Shown here: positions 56,156 to 64,000 of the stretch, piece by piece
Layout of the letters: each line of letters begins with the position of its first letter
How positions within the stretch are numbered: the stretch's first letter is position 1
Assembly (NCBI RefSeq): GCF_027579695.1
Contig: NC_083586.1
Coordinates: forward strand, 6,010,001 to 6,074,000
Direction of reading: 5' to 3'
From: Neoarius graeffei
Lineage: Eukaryota > Chordata > Actinopteri > Siluriformes > Ariidae
DNA length: 64,000 bases
The notes under the pieces: model-generated
The model's input: the letters and a program-made list of their open reading frames with translations, nothing else
Told to the model about the DNA's origin: nothing
The model's database searches: none
Position numbers and translations under genes: made by a program

Positions 56156-56600
56156 TTCACTTATATTCTTAATAATAATAATTTTATTAACCCTGGAATT
56201 ACACTCTATTAACACTGCATTTGTAACATGTTTTAAAAAATAATTTCTGAGTAATAGAGCCAAATGCAAAAGGTGTTTCAACAGTCCTTTTCTCCCCTAC
56301 TTCAATAAAGCTGATTCTGATTCTCTGCTGCTGCACCTCACTCACATCTGGAATGGCCCTGATGATAATGATGGCCCAAAATGTGATTTGTGATGGCACT
56401 CCAATGAGAATGTTTCAAGAAGAAGAAGAAGAAGAAGAAGAAGACAGCTTGGAACATAGGGTGTAACAACTATGGGGTGGCCATGTTGCCAGCCTCACTC
56501 CTTTGTACTTCGCACTGTGTAAGGACATAGGGTACTCCCGCTTGGTCTTATTTTACTTATTTTTTACTTTTACTATCTCGACCATGGTCTAACGTTGGTG
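56156..56600. other. Repeat-rich spacer with (AAG)n
   Basis: GCTGATTCTGATTCTCTGCTG near 56310 recalls a LINE tail; (GAA)n of about nine units at 56409-56438. No gene. Confidence 0.5.
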
Positions 56601-56604
56601 CATT

Positions 56605-56799
56605 GTGGCGTGCAATAGCGCAACCCATGATTGCAAGGGGAAAAGAATCGCTAATGGACTAACTTTTCACCATTTTCCTGCTTGGAGGCGCCACCATGGA
56701 GACCAAGTATCCGAGATACCTGCTGTAAGACGACGAAACATAACATTCCACAGTATCCTGGTGTCGATGAGTGTGTTCTCTGCATTTTCATTCTGGTAA
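56605..56799 (+). pseudogene. THAP-like first exon fragment
   Basis: Reads MACNSATHDCKGKRIANGLT and FHHFPAWRRHHGDQ, a THAP-like start (Cys pair, then a GLxFHxFP motif). Later conserved residues are not seen. Downstream 57070-57440 carries exon-like scraps (HNEINWLLEENRALKFEPGQ) resembling the coiled coil between THAP and DDE parts of THAP-type transposases. Decayed. Confidence 0.5.
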
Positions 56800-56867
56800 G
56801 TTACAGATGGGATATGGTTTTCTTTTCATGCATTGTTTGTCTTTTCACCACATCTACACGTGCATAA

Positions 56868-57012
56868 GATGGCCCACTGAAACACAACACTACTTCTTCT
56901 GCCACACTTCTTATATACAAGTTGCATGTTGTGTTTCAGAGGGACAGCCTGGCCCACTGAAACACAACACTGCTTTGTCTGCTACACTTCTTTTATCATT
57001 CAAGTTGCATTG
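56868..57012 (+). repeat. Tandem duplication, about 80 bp
   Basis: GGCCCACTGAAACACAACAC followed by a CTTCTGCCACACTTCTTAT-like run and CAAGTTGCAT occurs twice (56869-56930 and 56951-57012). Confidence 0.8.
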
Positions 57013-57444
57013 GATAACAATTTTGATTGTTTCACTAGGAAAACCAGCAAATGAAATGTACAACTCTCATTCAGATTGGGCACCATCACTACACTCTTGG
57101 GGCACACAGAAATGAAGGTCACAGAGACTGCACACTATGAGAGACAGGAACAAGAAAACGGCAAAGGACTGAGAGCATACCAGCGATGGATGAGATAGCC
57201 CTTGTTTCATCAGGTAAGCCTTACAAGACATTATTTTGCTCTTGTTGTAGCTGCATAATGACACATTGAGCTGGCAAAATCCATGTCTGATCCACAGTGG
57301 AAACACCCGGAAAAACATCTGCACCAGCTGGCTCAGAGGATGGAGCTGACCAGGAGCAGATGACAGAATGTGACTTCTGACAGAGAAGGCACAATGAAAT
57401 CAACTGGCTGCTGGAAGAGAACAGGGCCCTGAAATTCGAGCCAG

Positions 57445-58170
57445 GCCAGAGAACATAGTGTTGCCATGCCAAGATGAAGACACATTTCTTGATAAGATTG
57501 TCTCTGTATGTTGTAGTCTGACAAACATGAGCCCAAGTGTTGTGCAAAGATAAATGTGTCTGAAATAAATGTACCATGACATACAGCCAAGTGTGTTGCA
57601 TCTATACCCACATACTTAAATGCATGTGTCTTATGAACTAGAAGTTGTAACAGTGTCCTGTGCAAAAGCAAGAAGTGTCACACAATCATATTTTTCAGTG
57701 TTTATTTAAAAGTAGTGCAACACGACACAGGACAGTCTGAATAGAGATTAGCTAAGCATTAGAATGAATAGACATTATAGAATAGATATGATAAAACAAT
57801 AGATAATAACCATCTGTGAAATATACAAGATGTATGAAATGTACAAAAGGTGCAAATTCTTCAGACAATGGGGTTTGTGAACTGGCGCTGGGAGTGCATG
57901 ACCTAAGGAGACATGGATGGACAGGCATTAAGCAGTTCATTTGCCTTAAAGTGCTGATGACACGTTTTTGACATCTTTGGCGATGTTTTATAACATAAAA
58001 AGTAATTCCTGATAATCCATATATTAATTCACGAAGGCGCCTATTTTACAAGTTATGATAAAAAAATGCGGCTATTTGGGCAAATTTGACAGGGCTGCAG
58101 CACCCAGGAGACGAATGAGGAGGAGGGGCTATATGACGTCAGCGAAAGAATCTTCCTCCTAACTTACCAG
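57445..58170. other. No recognisable gene
   Basis: Minus-strand frames at 57221-57671 are open but have no recognised similarity. 58080-58150 with TGACGTCAGC may be the promoter of the following THAP gene. Confidence 0.4.
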
Positions 58171-58221
58171 TTTGTTGTTGATGCGACAGGTGTTCAGTTT
58201 ATCATTATTAGCATTATTATT

Positions 58222-58225
58222 ATAC

Positions 58226-58303
<78 letters not shown>
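58222..58303. repeat. (TA)n microsatellite
   Basis: About 40 TA units, ending only seven bases before the THAP start codon. Confidence 0.95.
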
Positions 58304-58307
<4 letters not shown>

Positions 58308-58309
58308 TT

Positions 58310-58675
58310 ATGCCTTCGCATTGTGTTGCCGGCTTTTGCTCCAAAACCCACAAGGATGGCGTAAGTTTATTCAAGTTTCCCAGAGATCCCGAGCTGCATG
58401 CGAAGTGGGTGAAGCAAGTCAGGCGCACTCGTGACAAGTGGGAGCCCTCACCAACATCTGTCCTGTGCTCTGAACACTTCAATTTGGATTGTTTTGACAC
58501 CCTTCCCAGCTTTAAAGAATCTCTTGGGTGTTCAGTTCAGCACAAACGTGTGTTGCTACCATCAGCAGTGCCTACAGTATTCCGGAGGGGGTCTACTAGT
58601 AGCTATGCCGGATCCAGCAGTCGCCTGGGACAAGGCGACTCCTCCAAAGACAGTCCTCCTGTCAGAACGTGTTGA
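58310..58675 (+). CDS. THAP-domain protein, first part
   Basis: 121 codons. MPSHCVAGFCSKTHKDGVSL, C2CH residues C5, C10, C52, H55; W34; AVPTVF motif near 86-91. Complete THAP DNA-binding domain. The frame ends at TGA after SPPVRTC; a neighbouring frame reads SERVEKRHKIK up to a GTACAT, so a shift or splice may follow. Exon-like pieces at 59048-59150 and 60869-60918 (VLAEYDAAAESEAAEF) could belong to it. THAP proteins are often transposase-derived regulators. Confidence 0.7.
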   Translation: MPSHCVAGFCSKTHKDGVSLFKFPRDPELHAKWVKQVRRTRDKWEPSPTSVLCSEHFNLDCFDTLPSFKESLGCSVQHKRVLLPSAVPTVFRRGSTSSYAGSSSRLGQGDSSKDSPPVRTC

Positions 58676-59191
58676 GAAACGACATAAGATAAAGGTACAT
58701 AGAGCTATAGAGTGCTCCGATATGATGCTAAAAATAGTAACCATGCGGTCTGTGTGGCCATCTTGGAAGTGACTCGCTTCAGAGTGCTCATAGAGTACAC
58801 ATCATAGAGTACACATTCATGATAATCATAAATGTAATCATAAAGTCGGCGTGATATCAGTCATGTATTTGCTTGTGAAAGCTTGCGGCTTTCATGTAAC
58901 TGCCGCCTAGCAACGAGAGCCAAAGGGTAAAGAAGGTAGGCTATCATAGATTCTATTCAGAAGAGATCAATACATGATTGCTTAAAAATTAGGTATTTTA
59001 ACAATTTGCATCTGTTTTGTGATTATCGTGACACTTGTGTGTTATAGAGAACTGTATGCCTTATCAGCACATCGAGGATCTTCCACCGGAGGCTTTAGCA
59101 AGTACTTGTAGCAACACTACACTTTACCCTTTGCCATGCGTTGTTAGGGAACAGTAGCAAGTACCCCGATGACCGACTTCAAGAATATGTA
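58676..59191 (+). other. Possible continuation of THAP gene
   Basis: An acceptor-like TTATAG at about 59045 precedes an open stretch (CMPYQHIEDLPPEALASTC) ending in TAG at the Tc1 insertion side. Weak evidence. Confidence 0.3.
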
Positions 59192-60796
59192 CAACCCCGA
59201 TTCCAAAAAAGTTGGGACAAAGTATAAATTGTAAATAAAAATGGAATGCAATAATTTACAAATCTCAAAAACTGATATTGTATTCACAATAGAACATAGA
59301 CAACATATCAAATGTCGAAAGTGAGACATTTTGAAATTTTATGCCAAATATTGGCTCATCTGAAATTTCATGACAGCAACACATCTCAAAAAAGTTGGCA
59401 CAGGGGCAATAAGAGGCTGGAAAAGTTAAAGGCACAAAAAAGGAACAGCTGGAGGACCAAATTGCAACTCAGTAGGTCAATTGGCAATAGGTCATTAACA
59501 TGACTGGGTATAAAAAGAGCATCTTGGAGTGGCAGCGGCTGTCAGAAGTAAAGATGGGAAGAGGATCACCGATCCCCCTAATTCTGCACCGACAAATAGT
59601 GGAGCAATATCAGAAAGGAGTTCAACAGTGTAAAATTGCAAAGAGTTTGAACACATCATCATCTACAGTGCATAATATCATCAAAAGATTCAGAGAATCT
59701 GGAAGAATCTCTGCGCGTAAGGGTCAAGGCTGGAAAATCATACTGGGTGCCCGTGATCTTCGGGCCCTTAGACGGCACTGCATCACATACAGGCATGCTT
59801 CTGTATTGGAAATCACAAAATGGGCTCAGGAATATTTCCAGAGAACATTATCTGTGAACACAATTCACCGTGCCATCCGCCGTTGCCAGCTAAAACTCTA
59901 TAGTTCAAAGAAAAAGCCGTATCTAAACATGATCCAGAAGTGCAGACGTCTTCTCTGGGCTAAGGCTCATTTAAAATGGACTGTGGCAAAGTGGAAAACT
60001 GTTCTGTGGTCAGACGAATCAAAATTTGAAGTTCTTTATGGAAATCAGGGATGCTGTGTCATTTGGACTAAAGAGGAGAAGGACAACCCGAGTTGTTATC
60101 AGCGCTCAGTTCAGAAGCCTGCATCTCTGATGGTATGGGGTTGCATTAGTGCATGTGGCATGGGCAGCTTACACATCTGGAAAGACACCATCAGTGCTGA
60201 AAGGTATATCCAGGTTCTAGAGCAACATATGCTCCCATCCAGACGACGTCTCTTTGAGGGAAGACCTTGCATTTTCCAACATGACAATGCCAAACCACAT
60301 ACTGCATCAATTACGGCATCATGGCTGCGTAGAAGAAGGGTCTGGGTACTGAACTGGCCAGCCTGCAGTCCAGATCTTTCACCCATAGAAAACATTTGGC
60401 GCATCATAAAATGGAAGATACAACAAAAAAGACCTAAGACAGTTGAGCAACTAGAATTCTACATTAGACAAGAATGGGTTAACATTCCTATCCCTAAACT
60501 TGAGCAACTTGTCTCCTCAGTCCCCAGACATTTACAGACTGTTGTAAAGAGAAAAGGGGATGTCTCACAGTGGTAAACATGGCCTTGTCCCAACTTTTTT
60601 GTGATGTGTTGTTGTCATGAAATTTAAAATCACCTAATTTTTCTCTTTAAATGATACATTTTCTCAGTTTAAACATTTGATATGTCATCTATGTTCTATT
60701 CTGAATAAAATATGGAATTTTGAAACTTCCACATCACTGCATTCTGTTTTTATTTACAATTTGTACTTTGTCCCAACTTTTTTGGAATCGGGGTTG
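59192..60796 (+). mobile_element. Tc1-like element, family A, copy 2, apparently intact
   Basis: 1605 bp. Ends CAACCCCGATTCCAAAAAAG and CTTTTTTGGAATCGGGGTTG; TA outside (59190-59191, 60797-60798). Terminal repeats about 200 bp with TTGTCCCAACTTTTTT inner repeats. Transposase frame open. Young copy compared with 45351-52278. Confidence 0.96.
59554..60576 (+). CDS. Tc1-like transposase, intact (family A)
   Basis: 340 residues from [20 protein letters not shown]. Two helix-turn-helix regions (about 10-60 with [10 protein letters not shown]; 70-120), nuclear-localisation-type basic stretch, catalytic DD34E: D in [10 protein letters not shown] (about 150), D in [11 protein letters not shown] (about 245), E in [12 protein letters not shown] (about 280). 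Cuts and pastes the element at TA. Start chosen at 59554 because upstream codons have no homology and the sibling starts there too. No defect seen. Confidence 0.93.
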   Translation: MGRGSPIPLILHRQIVEQYQKGVQQCKIAKSLNTSSSTVHNIIKRFRESGRISARKGQGWKIILGARDLRALRRHCITYRHASVLEITKWAQEYFQRTLSVNTIHRAIRRCQLKLYSSKKKPYLNMIQKCRRLLWAKAHLKWTVAKWKTVLWSDESKFEVLYGNQGCCVIWTKEEKDNPSCYQRSVQKPASLMVWGCISACGMGSLHIWKDTISAERYIQVLEQHMLPSRRRLFEGRPCIFQHDNAKPHTASITASWLRRRRVWVLNWPACSPDLSPIENIWRIIKWKIQQKRPKTVEQLEFYIRQEWVNIPIPKLEQLVSSVPRHLQTVVKRKGDVSQW

Positions 60797-60868
60797 TAGA
60801 AAAAATTTAGAAATTATACTTTACAAAAGTCATTTGAGCTTAGTGTATTGCATTTCCATTTATATTGT

Positions 60869-60918
60869 AGGTTCTTGCGGAGTATGACGCAGCTGCTGAA
60901 TCAGAAGCTGCAGAGTTT
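60869..60918 (+). CDS. Candidate small exon
   Basis: Acceptor TTGTAG then GTTCTTGCGGAGTATGACGC, reading VLAEYDAAAESEAAEF, then GTATGT. Could be part of the THAP gene interrupted by the Tc1 element. Only splice signals and open frame support it. Confidence 0.3.
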
Positions 60919-62436
60919 GTATGTACTAGTTGTGAACATTCACATTATTATCAATCTCATTTATTTAAAATCAGATAAAATCATGCCATCATGATCACTG
61001 CTTAAAGTACCAGTATTTAGTTGTTCTTTTGTTCAGAACTGTGATGCCAGCTGCCAAGTAGACCGGCGTTTTTTTTTTTTTTTTCCAACTTATCTAAACT
61101 ATTTAATACAAATAGTGGCACTTGTATATGAGAGAATGGGGATTACAGTTGTTATACAGACAGAAAGTTGATATTTATATTATCAGAGATAAATTAATCA
61201 TGCTTTCACTGTGCTGCCTGTGCATTTAAATACATTAGCCATACAATGTCACAGTCCGGTCCAGGCAATTAATGCCTGAGTTTTTGGGACTTCCATGCCG
61301 GCTCCAGGCTGGATCCGGGACAGGAATTCAGTCCTGCCCTGCTGTAGGCATTTTCCCTGAACCCACACCTGCTACCACTCCACGCCCATCAACCAAGGCC
61401 TTCTTTTTTTTTTTTTTTTTTATTCTCTCATTTTTTTTTTTTTTAAATTTATTTGCTAACAAATACAAACAAATACAAAGTAAAAAGGACAGAATGAAAC
61501 AAATCAATACATACACATGACATACAACAGACGCACTGACGTAACTAACAACAATTTCAAAGGCTGGACAATACTACTAATATGTTAACAAAGAGATGTA
61601 ACAGAACACATGGAGACAAATTCGACAAAGATAAACAAGAGCTATATTGCTGTATAGAGGAGGATGGGTGGGGTTGATTAGGGGTAATGAATGTGCATAT
61701 GAGATAGAGGAGGGTAGGTGGGGGAGATTTGGAGGGGTTTTGGGCCTTGAATTATGGGTGAAGGGACAGTGTGTATATGTTGGGGGGGAGCGGGATATGT
61801 GAAAGTAAGCACGTGTGTGTGTGTGTGTGTGTGTGTATATGTAAGCAGTGCTGGTCTGTGTCGGGCCAGGGAGAAGGAAACTGGATCATAATGAAGGAGA
61901 GAGGGGGAGGGGGATCAGCTTGGGCAGGGGGGGCTGGCACCATAGCCATAACAGGTGCTCAGGTAGTCATCATAATTAACTATTAAATAACTATTATTTT
62001 TAGAATTTCTATCTATAAAAAATTTACTAACACAAATGATTAGCAAATAAAATAATACTCCCCCTAGACCGGCGTTTTCATGCGCCATTTCCATTGAGTA
62101 GAACAGCCAGTGAACTGCAGCATGTTCTTCCACTGACATCACAGCATGGCCGTGAGCCACGGACCCAGTTTTCTTGCGCTGTGCAATTAAAAGTTGGATA
62201 TTCGCGTAACAACAGCTTCTTTTCACATAATTATAACAGAAATCTAACATGTTTGCCATGTTGTATAGTTTATTTAAGAAATTGCATAGAGTCATGTTCA
62301 TGTCATCAGCCCTTTAAAGTGGGAAAACAACAGTAACAGGAAAACATCACTTAACACTGTAACAATGACAAATAAGGGAAACCCAAACATTAACCAAAAC
62401 CTCTCAGTAATGTAGATGGCATAGAAATTACATTTA
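60919..62436. other. Low-complexity and unclassified repeats
   Basis: T-runs at 61069-61084, 61385-61402 and 61431-61444; a CAGTCCGGTCCAGGC... GGCTCCAGGCTGGATCC block at 61253-61320; (TG)n at 61812-61836; purine-rich tract 61720-61930. No gene recognised. Confidence 0.45.
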
Positions 62437-63496
62437 CAGTGGGGTCAGGAAGCATTTAGTCAACCACTAATTGTGCAAGTTCTCCCACTTAAAAAGAAGA
62501 GAGAGCCCTCCAAAGATGAGTTGTTGTTTTTTTTACCAAAAAGCTCTATTTTGGTTTCATCCAACCATATGACATTCTCCCAATCCTCTTTTGGGTTATC
62601 TAAATGCTTTTTAGCAAACAACCCAAATCGTTGTCTTTGGAGGAGAAAGAATGCTGAGTTGCATCCAAGGAACACCATACCTACTGTGAAGCATGGGGGA
62701 AGAAACATCATGCTTTGGGGCTGTTTTTCTGCAAAGGAACCAGGACGACTGATCCATGTAAAGTAAAGAATGAATGGGGACATGTATCAAGAGATTTTGA
62801 GTAAAAACCTCCTTACATCAGCAAGGGCATTGAATATGAAATGTGGATGGGACTTTTAATATGACAGTGATCCAAAACACACCGCCCGGGCAATGCTGTA
62901 GTGCAGGGGTGTCAAACCTGATCCATAAAGGGCCTTGTGGCTGCAGGTTTTCATTCCAGCCATGCAGCAGCACACCTGACTTGGCTCATTCAATCAACTG
63001 AACTGTCTTCACACAGTCAAATACTTGCAGCCACACCCACCCTTGATTAAAGGGTGGGTGTGTCAGTTGATTGAATAAGCCAAATCAGGGTGCTGCTGCA
63101 TGGCTGGAATGAAAACCTGCAGCCACATGGCCCTTTATGGATCAGGTTTGACACCCCTGCTGTAGTGGCTTCATAAGAAGCATTTGAAGGTCCTGGAGTG
63201 GCCTAGCCAGTCTTCAGATCTCAACACCATCGAAAATCTTTGGAGGAAGTTGAAGGTCCATATATCCTAACCCATATATAGCAAAGTATTAAGATAAACT
63301 TTTGTTTTTGACAAAATACTTATTGACCACCATAGTTTGCAAAAAAATTATTTAAAAATCAGACAATGTAATTTTCTGATTTTTTTCCCCTAGTTTGTCT
63401 TTCATGGTATACCTCTGATAAAAATTACAGGCCTCTCTGTTCTTTTTAAGTGGGAGAACTTGCACAATTAGTGGTTGACTAAATACTTCCTGACCC
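62437..63496. mobile_element. Tc1 family B relative, internally inverted and deleted
   Basis: Left end CAGTGGGGTCAGGAAGCATT after TA; right end ...TTCCTGACCC, last bases lost. About 62515-62640 reads on the minus strand (DNPKEDWENVIWLDETKIEL, first Asp), then 62645-62900 on the plus strand ([20 protein letters not shown], then DSDPKHTA, second Asp) and 63170-63260 ([15 protein letters not shown]). So one internal block is inverted. A hAT MITE is inserted at 62904-63159. Confidence 0.8.
62904..63159. mobile_element. hAT MITE, 256 bp, palindromic
   Basis: Ends CAGGGGTGTCAAACCTGATC and complement; perfect 8-bp duplication CTGTAGTG (62896-62903, 63160-63167). Arms pair over most of the length around a CCACCCTT/AAGGGTGGG core. 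Confidence 0.95.
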
Positions 63497-64000
63497 ATAT
63501 ATAAAGGACAGGAGCGTATACAATCTGCATGTTAATTTGTATAGCTTAAGTACACTTTTAAAATACTTGAAAGCACATGTTTTGAGACAGTAGACCAAAG
63601 TCTGGCTAACCTTTGACCTGATGACGGTGTTGTTTGTGGGTTTAATGACCTGCATCTCCAGAACAAATCCATATCAGTTCCTGGCCTCCTTCTTCAGCGT
63701 GTCCCAGTAAATCCCACATCCTTTCCTTGATTTTAACATAACTTGTCTTTATTTCTTTCTCTCTCGAACTCTGATTCTTGTCCTCTGCTCCTTTGTCTTT
63801 TACTATGCTCAATGAATGGTTTGTTTACATTCGGTGCACTGGCCATGTGGCGGCCATATCCCAGAGTGCAACGCATGTGCCCAAGCCACATAAACGGGGA
63901 TGGGGTAGGCCCATAGACATGTATAAACCTTGTACAACACTGCCACCTTGTGTAGCCTACTGGTCACGCAAAATGTGCAAACAGGTCAAAAAAGATAATT
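63497..64000. other. No recognisable gene
   Basis: Unique-looking sequence to the window end; no coding or repeat pattern that I can name. Confidence 0.45.

Noticed and set aside
57221..57671. Minus-strand protein frames of 112-126 codons
   Set aside because: No motif or similarity recognised, and they overlap plus-strand THAP-transposase scraps.

Overview
The window reads as teleost fish genomic DNA. It has long introns, GT-AG splice signals, (TA)n and (GATA)n microsatellites and no prokaryotic gene organisation. The transposon mix (sushi-class chromovirus, several Tc1 families, hAT, PIF/Harbinger, piggyBac, R4/Dong-type and L2/Rex-like LINEs) is a fish mix. A 3'-tail repeat at 16800-16893 hints at an ostariophysan, but I cannot place the species.

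The backbone is one broken host gene on the minus strand, 45036 down to 15140. Thirteen exons can be followed by protein similarity and splice sites. It resembles the fish G2E3-like proteins with a C-terminal HECT ubiquitin-ligase domain. Exon phases mostly join correctly and the HECT cysteine motif survives, but exon 5 carries one extra base, exon 9 a frameshift plus a TGA, and exon 12 a TGA at a former CpG, so I call it a pseudogene. A second copy of its first exon (14199-14733) lies just downstream in the same orientation, so the locus was probably a tandem array.

Introns and flanks are filled with mobile DNA, often nested. Main nests: (a) 45333-56155, a Tc1-like element holding a second Tc1 element that holds a full sushi-class LTR retrotransposon, plus an L2/Rex-like LINE holding another LINE; (b) 40639-44433, a small palindromic MITE split by piggyBac (TTAA), Harbinger-like (TTA) and hAT (8-bp duplication) insertions; (c) 30192-32755, Harbinger > TA-flanked MITE > hAT; (d) 18755-21009, a MITE holding two large near-perfect palindromes; (e) 10886-13830, hAT-like in hAT-like; (f) 62437-63496, a Tc1 remnant with an internal inversion and a hAT insert.

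The most complete mobile elements are two sushi-class LTR retrotransposons in opposite orientation (2080-7393 minus; 46770-52087 plus). Both have open gag and pol frames, near-identical LTRs and perfect 5-bp target duplications. Each shows a coherent expression and priming system: gag and pol overlap in the -1 frame with an in-register GGGAAAA slippery heptamer followed by an 8-bp GC stem. The primer site right after the 5' LTR is an exact 11-nt complement of the predicted mRNA 5' end, as in Tf1-type self-priming. A Tc1-like element at 59192-60796 also keeps an intact 340-residue transposase, while its sibling at 45351-52278 has three nonsense codons.

Other regions: 7.4-10.5 kb holds a minisatellite, a decayed integrase-like gene and THAP/YqaJ-type first exons; 33.4-37.7 kb holds a 5'-truncated RNase H LINE whose (TA)n tail received an R4/Dong-type LINE; 56.6-60.9 kb holds THAP-type gene fragments around the intact Tc1 element.
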